Source: Bog-756 sp963845485 (GTDB taxonomy: Bacteria; Actinomycetota; Acidimicrobiia; Acidimicrobiales; RAAP-2). From it: 64,000 bases of DNA. The notes beneath the pieces were generated by a model. That model worked only from the letters and a program-made list of their open reading frames with translations. It did no database searches and was not told where the DNA came from. The stretch lies in contig CAWJSI010000012.1 in assembly GCA_963845485.1 (NCBI GenBank), positions 248,001 to 312,000 of the forward strand. Reading direction: 5' to 3'. The translations under genes were made by a program, and so were the position numbers. Positions 46,038 to 54,836 of the stretch are shown piece after piece (position 1 is the first letter of the stretch; every line of letters begins with the position of its first letter).

Positions 46038-46715
46038 ATGTCACACCGTCCCTTTACGGTGAGCGGGGTGGACCGTCTGCTCGAGCTCCGTCCCGGTTTT
46101 GCCGTGATCGACGTGGAGACCACCGGGTTCGTTCCCGACGAGGAACGCATCGTCGAGGTCGGGGTGGTGGTGCTCGATCACGCCGGCCACGAGATCGGCT
46201 CGTTCTCCACCCTGATCGACCCGGGACGGGACCCCGGCCCCACCCACATCCACGGGATCACCGCGTCCATGGTGGCCGGGGCCCCCACCTTTGCCCGGAT
46301 CCGACCGTATCTCTGTGGGCTGCTGTCCGGGCGGGTGCTCGTGGGCCACAACGTCGACCAGTTCGATCTGGCCTTCCTGCGCGCCGAGTGTCGCCGGAGC
46401 GGTGGTGTCGGTGCCGTCCCGGGGCCGCTGGCCACGGTCGACACCCTGCAGCTGGCCCAGGACCACCTGGGCATGCGGGGACGGGCCACTCTGGTCGACT
46501 GCTGTGGCCACTACGGGCTGAGCTGGGACGACCATCACAGCGCCCTGGGCGACGCCCGCGTGACGGCTGCCCTGTTCTGTGCCATGCGGGCCCGACTGGG
46601 GGACGGCGTGCTCGGCCTCGACCGGTCGCTGACCGGTTCGGTGCACGTGCGGTGGCCCGGCGGATCCGACCTCGTGCCGCCCAACCGGGTTCGGGCCGAC
46701 GTGATGGTCGGTTGA
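46038..46715 (+). CDS. DEDDh 3'-5' exonuclease (DnaQ/epsilon-like)
   Basis: The 225-residue protein shows ExoI DVETTGFVPDEERIVEVG (first Asp-Glu), ExoII GHNVDQFDLAFLRAE and ExoIIIepsilon HHSALGDARVTAALF, all acidic residues in place. It is similar to the stand-alone epsilon-like nucleases that proofread or trim DNA ends. No polymerase domain is attached, and the C-terminal 50 residues resemble nothing known. The ATG at 46038 is the most upstream good start. Confidence 0.88.
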   Translation: MSHRPFTVSGVDRLLELRPGFAVIDVETTGFVPDEERIVEVGVVVLDHAGHEIGSFSTLIDPGRDPGPTHIHGITASMVAGAPTFARIRPYLCGLLSGRVLVGHNVDQFDLAFLRAECRRSGGVGAVPGPLATVDTLQLAQDHLGMRGRATLVDCCGHYGLSWDDHHSALGDARVTAALFCAMRARLGDGVLGLDRSLTGSVHVRWPGGSDLVPPNRVRADVMVG

Positions 46716-46753
46716 GGCTAGGTCGCCCCGGATTCAGCCGAGTGGGTCCGGCG

Positions 46754-47716
46754 TCAGGCGGTGGGACCGGCGCCGGCGACAGGTTCGACTGCGAGTGGGG
46801 TATCGAGGGGGCCGGGAGCCGCATCGGCCCGATGACGGGCCCCGCCCAGCATCTCGTCGAGGTCCCCGGCCTCGTTGGTCCCGGCCACCAGGGGGGACCG
46901 GGCGAGGACGACCACGCCGGCCACCAGTACGACCAGGGCAGCCACCTCGAGGGAGACCCACCCGATTCCGCCTCGGAGGGTGTCTGAGAACAGGGTAATT
47001 CCGAGCACGATGCTGACCAGTGGGTTGATGGTCACGAGCGTGGTCCGCGAGGCGGTGATGGGACCGGCGTGGAGGGCGTTCTGGAGCAGGAACACCGTTC
47101 CGAGCCCGCACACGGCCAACATGTAGGGCTGGAAGTGCGTAAGCACGTGACCCCATCCCTGGGTGGTGTAGGTCGTGATGGCCTTGGTGAGGGCGGCGGT
47201 GTACGCCGCGGTGACCGCCGTCGCCGCGCCGAAGGACGCCGCACGCCACCAGCGTGGACCCCGTAGGGCGGCCACGATGAAGCCGGCGATGACCGACAGC
47301 AAGATGACCGAGGCGACCAGCCACTGATGGTTGGTGGGGATGGCGTCACCGCCCCGGGGGTCAGCGGCCAGGAAGAAGGCCCCGAGCCCGGCCACGATCA
47401 CCAGGGAGCCCGCCCACTCCTTCCAGCCCAACCGGTAGCGGAACCACGCACCGAGTATCAGGAGCAAGAAGAGGAGCTCGGTGGTGAGCACCGGCTGGAC
47501 GACACTCAACTCCCCGAAGCGCAGGGCGGTGGCCTGGAGCCCGAATACCACCAGCATGAGGGCGAACCCGATGAGCCAGATGCCCCGCTTGATGGCGTGC
47601 CTCATGAGGGAGAGCCGCATGGTGTCGGACTCGGGAGCGGTTTCCACGCCGATGCGCTGGAGGACCGAGGTCAGGGCGTTGACGAAGGCCGCGCTGGCTG
47701 CCAGTAGGTAGGCCAT
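46754..47716 (-). CDS. DMT-superfamily (EamA-like) membrane protein
   Basis: About 320 residues with nine to ten transmembrane helices (MAYLLAASAAFVNALTSVL, WLIGFALMLVVFGLQATAL, ELLFLLLILGAW) and an internal two-fold repeat, as in drug/metabolite transporters. The cytoplasmic tail of about 50 residues is Gly/Ala/Pro-rich. The ATG at 47716 is chosen; a GTG two codons upstream is possible. The substrate is unknown. It lies alone between the exonuclease (convergent) and the rhodanese gene. Confidence 0.83.
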   Translation of the reverse strand: MAYLLAASAAFVNALTSVLQRIGVETAPESDTMRLSLMRHAIKRGIWLIGFALMLVVFGLQATALRFGELSVVQPVLTTELLFLLLILGAWFRYRLGWKEWAGSLVIVAGLGAFFLAADPRGGDAIPTNHQWLVASVILLSVIAGFIVAALRGPRWWRAASFGAATAVTAAYTAALTKAITTYTTQGWGHVLTHFQPYMLAVCGLGTVFLLQNALHAGPITASRTTLVTINPLVSIVLGITLFSDTLRGGIGWVSLEVAALVVLVAGVVVLARSPLVAGTNEAGDLDEMLGGARHRADAAPGPLDTPLAVEPVAGAGPTA

Positions 47717-47794
47717 GCCCACGTTGTAGCCCAGAATCGGCCGATCAGACAGGCCCGACGGAGGCGTTCATGCCTTCGGGCACGACGGCGAGCG

Positions 47795-48172
47795 TCAGGT
47801 CTGCCCGTCCCGCCACGCCGCCCAGGCCCGGTACCCGCCGGTCAGGTCGCCAGCCTCCTGGTAACCGAGGTCGGCGAGGGACTCGGCGGCCAGCGAGGAG
47901 GCGTAGCCCTCCGAGCACACCACCACCACCGGGCGGTCGGTGTCGGTCACCTCGGCCAATCGGTGGGATCCACCCGGGTCGAGCCGCCACTCCAGCACGT
48001 TTCGCTCGATGACCAGCGCCCCGGGTAACGGGCCCTCCTCGGCCCGCTGGGCGGCCGGGCGGATGTCGACGACCAGGCCCCCTGCGGCCACGGTCGCGGC
48101 CAGGTCCTGGGGCTCGACCCGTCGGATGCGTCGCCGCGCCCGGTTGACCAGGTCGTCGGCTGACGGGCTCAC
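47795..48172 (-). CDS. Rhodanese-like sulfurtransferase domain protein
   Basis: A single 125-residue rhodanese domain with the active-site loop VVCSEGYASSLAA (catalytic Cys) and the CDC25-like start VVDIRPAAQRAEEGPLPGA. Its ATG start overlaps the cysteine dioxygenase stop by four bases. Cysteine dioxygenase plus rhodanese pairs occur in bacterial cysteine catabolism, where rhodanese may handle released sulfur. The sulfur acceptor is unknown. Confidence 0.9.
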   Translation of the reverse strand: MSPSADDLVNRARRRIRRVEPQDLAATVAAGGLVVDIRPAAQRAEEGPLPGALVIERNVLEWRLDPGGSHRLAEVTDTDRPVVVVCSEGYASSLAAESLADLGYQEAGDLTGGYRAWAAWRDGQT

Positions 48173-48780
48173 GAGGGGTCGTGATCGCTGGTGGCGTCGA
48201 AGGGTCCGAGGGGCGGGACCGACTCGGTGCGAAGGCAGTCCACGCGACCCTCGGCGCTCAGGTCGTAGTAGCTCATGGTGGTGAGCCGGGGACCGTAGAC
48301 GTGCACGCTGAGCGCGTGTTGGGCGTTGTCGTTCACGAGGTCATGAATGTAGTGGGGGCCGAAGCACCGATGCTCGCCGGTCGACACCCGGTGCGTACCG
48401 ATCGTTGCCCGCCCGTCCCGGGAGGCCCGCACGGTGGTTTCGACCAGGCCTCCGGAAGCCACCACCACCGCGCCGCTGGAGTTGCCGTGGTCGTGCAGCT
48501 CGATGGCCCCTCCAGGAGGCCAGGCGATGGCCCAGGCCTCGAAGAGATCGGTGACCGCCAGCAGGATCCAGGAGCGCTCGGTGACCTGCTGCAGCTCGGG
48601 GATGGCCGGCGCAGCGTGGGCGAAGCGCTCGGCAATGGGCAAGAGCTCGATGCGGCGACGGTGGGGGAGATCGACGGCCTTCTCGGGGGAGAGGCCCCCC
48701 AGCCCGGGTACCAGCCCTCCGGGCCGGTCGAGGGGCGGGAAGGTCGGGAGTGCCGCCGGCTCGGAGTAGGCGATGGCCAT
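48169..48780 (-). CDS. Cysteine dioxygenase (cupin fold)
   Basis: The product, about 203 residues, has the iron-binding cupin motifs ELHDHGNSSGAVVV (first two His) and HYIHDLVNDN (third His), followed by SVHVYGPRLTTMSYYDL. It oxidises cysteine to cysteine sulfinate. The bacterial enzymes lack the Cys-Tyr cofactor of mammals; here Gly is visible at that place (GNSSGA). The ATG at 48780 is preferred over the GTG at 48798. It heads an operon with the rhodanese gene. Confidence 0.9.
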   Translation of the reverse strand: MAIAYSEPAALPTFPPLDRPGGLVPGLGGLSPEKAVDLPHRRRIELLPIAERFAHAAPAIPELQQVTERSWILLAVTDLFEAWAIAWPPGGAIELHDHGNSSGAVVVASGGLVETTVRASRDGRATIGTHRVSTGEHRCFGPHYIHDLVNDNAQHALSVHVYGPRLTTMSYYDLSAEGRVDCLRTESVPPLGPFDATSDHDPS

Positions 48781-48853
48781 GCAGGCCACTGTAAACACTT
48801 AAAGTCGACTAATCAAGTCGGATTTCTATGGATCGGTCCCCGGGCCGGTCGGT

Positions 48854-49468
48854 TCAGCAGGCTGAGGCTCCGTTGTCGAAGGCGGCAGCAATCGATCCGG
48901 CATCGGTCTCGGGATCAGGGACCTCATCGTCACCGGCGTCGGGCATGTGCAGGCCCAGGGCGTAGCCCTCGAGGAAGAGGTCGGCCTCCCGGCGCTTCGG
49001 GTAGCGGTTCTCCAGCTGGCGGAAGTGGGCGTTGTGGTGGTGTTCGACGAGGTGGGCGAGCTCGTGGACGATCACCGCGTCGAGGACCCAATCCGGGGCC
49101 ACTCTCAGCCGCTCGGAGATGCGGATCTCGCGGGTTTGGATGGTGCACGAGCCCCACCGCTTGTTCTGATTGGTGGCCCAGCGGATGGACGACGGCTCGA
49201 TGCCGTCGAGGTAGCGCTGTCCGAGGGTCCGGGCCCGCTCGGCCAGTTCGTCATCGGAGCTGTGCAGGAGGGGTCGGTGGCGCATCATGCGTCGGGACAG
49301 CGCGTCGACCATCTCGTCGCGTTGGCTACCCCGCAGGTGGGTGGGCACCACCACGACGATGCGGTCTCCCTCCCAGTGGGCCCCGGCGGTCTTCTTGCGC
49401 CGCTTGCTCACCCGGACCTCGACGTCGGGGTGGAACAGGCTGGGTGGCTGGGTGGCGTAGTTGGTCAT
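48854..49468 (-). CDS. YgjP/DUF45-type zinc metalloprotease-like protein
   Basis: The 204-residue protein has the zinc motif HELAHLVEHHHNAHFRQLENRYP, that is HExxH plus a downstream His, after RWGSCTIQTREIRISERL. This is the DUF45 (SprT-like) group, including YgjP. Its proteolytic activity has not been defined. The start is uncertain because no ribosome-binding site is visible; the ATG at 49468 is used instead of a GTG at 49516. It lies alone between cysteine dioxygenase and the aquaporin. Confidence 0.88.
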   Translation of the reverse strand: MTNYATQPPSLFHPDVEVRVSKRRKKTAGAHWEGDRIVVVVPTHLRGSQRDEMVDALSRRMMRHRPLLHSSDDELAERARTLGQRYLDGIEPSSIRWATNQNKRWGSCTIQTREIRISERLRVAPDWVLDAVIVHELAHLVEHHHNAHFRQLENRYPKRREADLFLEGYALGLHMPDAGDDEVPDPETDAGSIAAAFDNGASAC

Positions 49469-49575
49469 GGGATCAAACGGTAGGGAGGGGGTGTGACGAA
49501 CCCTGTGCCCGACCACCCCACTGTCTAGTCGCCGATCCGGCTCGAGTCAGGCGCCTGGGCCGAAGGGGCGAGGGA

Positions 49576-50355
49576 CTATTCCGGTTGCGGGCGACGGCCA
49601 TAGGGGGCCGGGGCCCCGGCCTCGGAGACCTCCTCGGGCTCCTCGTCCGACGCCGGCCGGAGGGCCCGCCAGGCTGCTCCGCCGAGGATTCCCCCAACGA
49701 TGGGGAAGACGATGAACACCCAGAGCTGGCTGAGGGCCCAGCTCCCCTGGAAGACGGCGGTGGAGAGGCTCCTCGCCGGGTTCACCGAGGTGTTGTCGAT
49801 GGGAATCGAAATCAGGTGGATCACGGTCAGGGTCAGCCCGACGGTGATCCCGGTGAGGCCGACGGGCATGGACAGTCGGCTGGTGGAGGCGATGATGAAG
49901 ACGAAGACGGCGGTGAAGAAGACCTCGGCCAACATGACGGCACCGAGCTTGAATCCGCCGGGCGAATGGATCCCGTACCCGTTGGAGGCGAAGCCCGACG
50001 TCTTGGCGCTGAACGCCACCGCCGACGACTTGGCGATGATGAAGATGACGAGGGCCCCGATCAGTCCCCCGACGATCTGGCCGACGATGTAGAAGGGGAG
50101 CTCACGGGTCTTGGTCTTGCCGATGACCCATAGGCCCAGGGTGACCGCAGGGTTGATGTGACAGCCCGAGATGGAGCCGATGGCGTAGGCGGCCACGAGG
50201 AGGCTGAGCCCGAAGGCGAGGGCGACGCCCAGGACGCCGACCGAGCCCTTGGGAAAGAAGTTCCCGGTGGCGAGGACGGCCGTCCCCGGCCCGCCCACGA
50301 TGAGGATCATCGTGCCGATGGCCTCAGCGATACCGATTCTTATCCGCTCGTCCAT
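49576..50355 (-). CDS. Aquaporin (MIP family, AqpZ-like)
   Basis: A 259-residue channel with six helices and the two NPA boxes (CHINPAVTLGL and TSVNPARSLSTA). The selectivity-filter residues that can be read (His in IHLISIP, Thr before the second NPA, Arg after it) fit a water-selective AqpZ rather than a glycerol facilitator. The C-terminal 35 residues are an acidic, Pro-rich cytoplasmic tail. It lies in a single-gene transcript. Confidence 0.92.
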   Translation of the reverse strand: MDERIRIGIAEAIGTMILIVGGPGTAVLATGNFFPKGSVGVLGVALAFGLSLLVAAYAIGSISGCHINPAVTLGLWVIGKTKTRELPFYIVGQIVGGLIGALVIFIIAKSSAVAFSAKTSGFASNGYGIHSPGGFKLGAVMLAEVFFTAVFVFIIASTSRLSMPVGLTGITVGLTLTVIHLISIPIDNTSVNPARSLSTAVFQGSWALSQLWVFIVFPIVGGILGGAAWRALRPASDEEPEEVSEAGAPAPYGRRPQPE

Positions 50356-50492
50356 GGTCGGTCCTTTCGATCGGCGGTGGCAAACAGATCCATGCCGTCA
50401 ACTCCCGCGCCACGGGCACTCAGCCGCGGGCAGGCAAATCCTAGGCAGACCGGTCGGCGCGTTCGGGGATGTTGGCCGGGGTTTCCCGACCG

Positions 50493-51371
50493 TCAGAGCC
50501 CGGTGGTGCAGCCGTCACTCTCAGGTGGGGGGAGGACAGGGGTTCTGTCACCTCGAACGGCACCCTCGTAGGTACGGGTGGTGGCCGAACCGAACGGCGC
50601 GCTGTAGGAAATCCACGGCATGCAGCCCCCTTGGTGCAGGCCGCCAATGACCCCCACCACGTCCCAGCCCTGGGTGGTGCGTACGAGCCATGGCGAACCA
50701 CTCGTACCGTCCACGTACGGGTTGCAGTCGAAGGCGGGGTAGATGCCGTCGTAGCTGACCGGCGCCGTGCAGGTGATGGGGGAGTCGTCGTGTCCGACGC
50801 GATAAGCCGGCACCGTCACCGAGCGATGGGCGTCCGGAGCCGGAGCCGGAGCCAACCGATTGCCGCCGGTCACCGACTGGATCTCCCGGGACACGCCACC
50901 GACCCGGCGAGGGGAGACGGCGAGGAAGGCGACGTCGAGCTCGGGAGCGCGGTGGGCGGTCCACGCGGGATCGACGTAGGCCCCGACCACGGTCCAGAGT
51001 CCGTAAGGCTCGGTCCCGTCGTGATAGCCCGGCGCGAATGTATAGCCCTTCGCCGATCCGGTGACGCAGTGGGTAGCGGTGATCAGGAGGTTTCCGGCAG
51101 GACTGTCGACCACGCTGGCCGTGCAGGTGTGGTCGGCACTGCCGGGAGGGAAAAGCGGCCCCACGGTTCGGTTGCCTGCGAACGAGTGGGCAGTGGGAGT
51201 GCCGGCAGGCACGGTTCCCGCACCGGCCGCGTCTCCAGCCGAGATTGCCGTCCCGGCCAGAGTGACCACGGCCACCGCGACAGCCACCGCGACCGACGCG
51301 ATCACCGTCCGCCTGAGCGCCGTGGTCACCCCTGCTGAAACCAGGCTGGTCGACGACCTGCGAACGCCCAT
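50493..51371 (-). CDS. Secreted trypsin-like serine protease
   Basis: The 292-residue protein has a Tat/Sec-type signal with twin-basic LRRTVIASVAVAVAVAVV, then the chymotrypsin-fold triad: ITATHC (His), ELDVAFL (Asp) and DGTSGSPWL (Ser). Cysteines around CTASVV...THC and CNPYVDGTSG...GGCMPW could form two disulfides, consistent with export. Similar exported trypsin-like proteases are common in actinobacteria. The active-site residues are complete. Confidence 0.9.
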   Translation of the reverse strand: MGVRRSSTSLVSAGVTTALRRTVIASVAVAVAVAVVTLAGTAISAGDAAGAGTVPAGTPTAHSFAGNRTVGPLFPPGSADHTCTASVVDSPAGNLLITATHCVTGSAKGYTFAPGYHDGTEPYGLWTVVGAYVDPAWTAHRAPELDVAFLAVSPRRVGGVSREIQSVTGGNRLAPAPAPDAHRSVTVPAYRVGHDDSPITCTAPVSYDGIYPAFDCNPYVDGTSGSPWLVRTTQGWDVVGVIGGLHQGGCMPWISYSAPFGSATTRTYEGAVRGDRTPVLPPPESDGCTTGL

Positions 51372-51468
51372 TCGGGAACGCTACCCAGCGGTACCGACCA
51401 ATCCCGGTCGGTACCCCTCGGGACGGGGCCGAATGGGAGCTCGTCAGGGCCCACGGTACGATGGGACG

Positions 51469-51933
51469 GTGGGCCGCTACTTCACACCTCGGTGCATCGG
51501 GATGCACGTCACGCTGGTGATCCTGCTCCCAGTATTCGCCTGGCTCACCTGGTGGCAGCTGTCGAGGGCGCTGGGTGGCAACACGCTGAGCTGGGCCTAT
51601 ACCTTCGAGTGGCCACTGTTCGCAGGTTACGCCATCTATATCTGGTGGCAGCTCATCCACGACCAGACCACGGCCGTGACCCGACGGGTGCTCTCGAACT
51701 CGTCGGGGACCGGGGCCGAAGGTGACCACAGCAAGCCGGGTTGGGCCCTCTCGGGGGGCTACCGGAAGAGTGTGGCCATCGCCGCCAGTTCTGCGGTGGA
51801 CGTGACCGAAAAGGTGCACGGCGAGCGGTTCGCCGAGCAGACCGCAGACGAGGCGGCGAGGTTGGCCGCCTACAACCGGTATCTGGCTGAACTGGCCGCC
51901 GAGGACGACGCAGCCCGCGCCGCGAAGCATTGA
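51469..51933 (+). CDS. Actinobacterial conserved membrane protein, 154 residues
   Basis: Two transmembrane segments (HVTLVILLPVFAWLTWW and PLFAGYAIYIWWQ) flank GNTLSWAYTFEWP, a motif I recognise from many Actinobacteria, where the gene often precedes a DUF3817 gene. The remainder is a charged helical tail (YRKSVAIAASSAVDVTEKV, ADEAARLAAYNRYLAEL). The start is a GTG at 51469. Its stop overlaps the possible TTG start of the next gene, so the pair may be coupled. The function is unknown. Confidence 0.8.
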   Translation: MGRYFTPRCIGMHVTLVILLPVFAWLTWWQLSRALGGNTLSWAYTFEWPLFAGYAIYIWWQLIHDQTTAVTRRVLSNSSGTGAEGDHSKPGWALSGGYRKSVAIAASSAVDVTEKVHGERFAEQTADEAARLAAYNRYLAELAAEDDAARAAKH

Positions 51934-52373
51934 GCAGCTCTCTCCCGTCGGCAGACCGAGGTGCCGGCGGCCAGGATCGGGGAATATGGGGCGGCATGCA
52001 CGGCGCCTTGATCCGTTACCGGGTAATGGCGTTCGTGGTGGGCACTGCACTGCTCATCCTGACCGTGATCGTCATCGCCCAGGTGGCGGGCGCCCACGTC
52101 AAGACGGCGGCCAACATCGTGGCTCCGATCCACGGCTACCTCTACATCGTCTACCTCGTGACCGCGGCGGACCTGGCCCGTCGGGCCCACTGGAAGCTGG
52201 GCCGGATCCTCACGGTGGTGGCCGCCGGATTCGTCCCTACCCTGGCCTTCTTCGTCGAGCACCGCGTCTACCAGCAGATGCAGGCGGAGTTCGCCGCCGA
52301 GGCTGCCGTGGCCGAGGCCCCACCTGGTGGGTCGATCAGCGCCGAGCCCGATCCGGGTGGCCACCCGCGCTGA
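51930..52373 (+). CDS. DUF3817-family integral membrane protein
   Basis: The 147-residue protein (or about 125 if the ATG at 51996 is used) has three helices (YRVMAFVVGTALLILTVIVIAQ, PIHGYLYIVYLVTAADLARR, ILTVVAAGFVPTLAFFVEHRVY) and the DUF3817 pattern RYRVMAFVVG and HGYLYIVYLV. It is encoded beside the GNTLSWAYTFEWP protein, an association conserved in Actinobacteria. The TTG at 51930 is the most upstream start and overlaps the previous stop. The ATG at 51996 gives a more standard N-terminus. Confidence 0.8.
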   Translation: MSSSLPSADRGAGGQDRGIWGGMHGALIRYRVMAFVVGTALLILTVIVIAQVAGAHVKTAANIVAPIHGYLYIVYLVTAADLARRAHWKLGRILTVVAAGFVPTLAFFVEHRVYQQMQAEFAAEAAVAEAPPGGSISAEPDPGGHPR

Positions 52374-52417
52374 ACCGGCACGAGCGTGCCGTTCGGACGG
52401 GAAGGGACGTACTCAGA

Positions 52418-54142
52418 TCAGCGTGCGCCCCGGAGCAACGTTCCTGGTCGGGCACCGGTCTCTTTGCCGTCGGCGAAAGTGGTTACTCCCGACTTGATGG
52501 TCTCCACGTAGCCGACGGCGTCCTGGAGGATCCGGCTCCCGCCCGCGGGCAGGTCGTTCACCACGGTGGGATTCCCCATCTGGAGGTTGTCGTAGTCGAT
52601 GAGGTTGAGATCGGCGACTGCTCCCACTTCGATGGTTCCCCGGTCACTGAGGCCGTAGAGGCGGGCGGTGTCGTGGCTCTGCTTCTTGACCATCCACTCA
52701 AGCGGGAGCAGCTCCCCCCGGGTCCGGTCGCGTGTCCAGTGGGTGATCATGAAGGTCGGCTGCGAGGCGTCACAGATAACTCCGCAATGGGCACCGCCGT
52801 CGCCCAGCCCCGCCGCGGCCCGGGGATGGAGGAGCATCTCGCGTGCCGCATCGAGGTCGCCGTCGGAGTAGTTGAGAATGGGGACGTAGAGCAGCCCGCG
52901 CCCGTCTTCTTCGAGCATGGCGTCGTAGGCCACCGAGAAGGCCGACCGGCCCGACGAGGCGGCGATAGCCGCCAGCGAACGTTCGGGGCCGGGTTCGTAC
53001 TCGGGGGGACTGCCCAGTGTGTAGGTGTTTCGGAAGGCATTGTCCATGCGCTCCTGGCCTGGGCCGTCTGGCTCCCATGACTCGATGCTCCGGCGCACCT
53101 CGGACGATCGCAGGGCGTCTACCAGCTCGTCGGGTCGGAGGCCCTTGGCCTTCAGCTCCTGGTAGGCGGGGACCTGATCGAAGAGCGAGTAGGTGGTGAA
53201 GTGTCCGCTCAACAGGCCGAATCCCCGTCCAGCCACCTGGGGCCAGAGGTCGGCGCCGTCGTCCACGGCCCGTAACGACTCGTCCATCAGCTCCCGCCAC
53301 AGTCCCGGGTCGTCGTCCACCTGGACCATGCCGAAAGTGATGGGTCGATGGATGGCGGCCGAGAGCCGGCGCATCCAGTCGATCTCCTTCTTGGGGGCGA
53401 TGATGTCCTCGCCCGCCACTCCGGCGGGGGCCAGCTCGAAGATGCCGGTCCCCAGTTCGCCGAGGGCGGCCCCGATCCCGAACAGCTCGTCTTCGGCCGC
53501 GTAGGTGCCCGGAACCGGTTCACCGTCGATGGCCAGGTGGGCGATGGTCCGCGACGTGGAGAATCCCAGCGCCCCGGCGGCGACCGCCTCTTTCACCACC
53601 TGCTTCATGGCCGCGATGTCCTCGGCTGTGGCCATCTCGTTGCGGGCTCCGCGTTCACCCATCACATAGGCGCGCACAGCGCCATGGGCGATCTGAGTTC
53701 CCACGTCCATGGTCCACTTGCACTGGTCGAGTGTGTCGAGGTACTCGGGAAAGGTCTCCCACTCCCAGCTCATCCCTTCGGCCAGTGCCGAACCGGGAAT
53801 GTCCTCCACGCCCTCCATGAGGCCGATCAACCACTCGTGACGGTCGGGTCGCGCCGGAGCGAACCCGACTCCACAGTTGCCGGTGACCACGGTGGTCACC
53901 CCATGACTGCTGCTCGGGGCCAGCACCTCGTCCCAGGTGGCCTGGCCGTCGTAGTGGGTGTGGATGTCCACCCACCCCGGCGTGACCAGCAGGCCGTCGG
54001 CGTCGACTGTCCGGCTGGCCGGTTCGTCGGCGAAGGAACCCACGCCGGTGATCCGGCCACGGTCCACGCTGATGTCGGCTACGCGGGCTGCGGCTCCGGT
54101 GCCGTCGACAACCCTTCCACCCTTGATGACGAGGTCATGCAT
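52418..54142 (-). CDS. N-acyl-D-amino-acid deacylase-like amidohydrolase
   Basis: The 574-residue protein has the amidohydrolase metal motif DIHTHYDGQATWD, the family Cys/His region VVTGNCGVGFAP, and the C-terminal GDGGAHCGV (metal-binding Asp). N-terminal and C-terminal beta-sandwich parts (LVIKGGRVVDGTG; IEVGAVADLNLIDYDNL) fit the D-aminoacylase and dihydropyrimidinase-like superfamily. The natural substrate is not readable. It is a single-gene unit convergent with the DUF3817 gene, with the thioesterase gene next upstream in the same direction. Confidence 0.88.
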   Translation of the reverse strand: MHDLVIKGGRVVDGTGAAARVADISVDRGRITGVGSFADEPASRTVDADGLLVTPGWVDIHTHYDGQATWDEVLAPSSSHGVTTVVTGNCGVGFAPARPDRHEWLIGLMEGVEDIPGSALAEGMSWEWETFPEYLDTLDQCKWTMDVGTQIAHGAVRAYVMGERGARNEMATAEDIAAMKQVVKEAVAAGALGFSTSRTIAHLAIDGEPVPGTYAAEDELFGIGAALGELGTGIFELAPAGVAGEDIIAPKKEIDWMRRLSAAIHRPITFGMVQVDDDPGLWRELMDESLRAVDDGADLWPQVAGRGFGLLSGHFTTYSLFDQVPAYQELKAKGLRPDELVDALRSSEVRRSIESWEPDGPGQERMDNAFRNTYTLGSPPEYEPGPERSLAAIAASSGRSAFSVAYDAMLEEDGRGLLYVPILNYSDGDLDAAREMLLHPRAAAGLGDGGAHCGVICDASQPTFMITHWTRDRTRGELLPLEWMVKKQSHDTARLYGLSDRGTIEVGAVADLNLIDYDNLQMGNPTVVNDLPAGGSRILQDAVGYVETIKSGVTTFADGKETGARPGTLLRGAR

Positions 54143-54238
54143 ACTCGGTTCCCCCTTGGAAGACGTTCCGCGATGCTGGCACGGACTCGCGGGCTGTGCA
54201 ACGACGCGGGCGTCAACCTCCGTTGCTCCCCGGTGCGG

Positions 54239-54691
54239 TCAGCGCGGAGGGATGGAGTAGGTGACCTGGGCTTTGGCCACCACTTCGTCGCTGCCGTCCG
54301 AGTAGATGGCCACGTCGGCCACAGCCAAGCGTTTCCCCAACTTGAGAAGGGTGGCGTCGGCCACCAGGTCGACCAAATCGGGCTTGCGCAGGAAGTCGAT
54401 GTGCAGGCTGGTGGTCACCGAGAGGGCCACCGGTCCGATCTGGCCGAGGATGACGGCCCAGGCCGTGCAGTCGGCCAGAGCCATGAGTGCGGGGCCCGAC
54501 ACTGTCCCGCCCGGACGACTGTGGGAGACACCGACCCGCTGGCGCAGGCGGGCGGTCTTGGTCGTGAGGCCCTCGACCGAGTAGGGAAGCGCTACCCCGG
54601 GAAAGGAGCCGTCCAACATCGCCTGGAGCTCAGTGATCGTCATGGCCGGCGACGGGGCGGTGGCCGTTGGTGAGGATGATGGATCGTTCAT
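54239..54691 (-). CDS. PaaI-type hot-dog thioesterase
   Basis: The 150-residue protein has the PaaI pattern: HSRPGGTVSGPALMALADCTAWAVI, the acidic Asp/Cys region, then SVTTSLHIDFLRKP. It would hydrolyse acyl-CoA or phenylacetyl-CoA-type thioesters. The ATG at 54691 is chosen because upstream codons run into the cysQ gene on the other strand. The first 16 residues are Ser/Pro/Thr-rich. It diverges from cysQ. Confidence 0.85.
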   Translation of the reverse strand: MNDPSSSPTATAPSPAMTITELQAMLDGSFPGVALPYSVEGLTTKTARLRQRVGVSHSRPGGTVSGPALMALADCTAWAVILGQIGPVALSVTTSLHIDFLRKPDLVDLVADATLLKLGKRLAVADVAIYSDGSDEVVAKAQVTYSIPPR

Positions 54692-54836
54692 GATGCGGGA
54701 AGCGTATCCACCAGGACGATCGTCCCACCCGACCCGCCGTTGTCGGGCAGACTGATGGCCACCGGGAGGGCGGGACCCAACCGGAGCGTCGGGGCCGAAG
54801 CACCGTCGAGCATGGCGACGAGGGGGAGATGCATCG

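Noticed and set aside
48181..50133. A 650-codon open frame on the plus strand across the cysteine dioxygenase, YgjP and aquaporin genes
   Set aside because: It is antisense to three well-supported genes and is Gly/Arg-rich, as expected from reverse frames.
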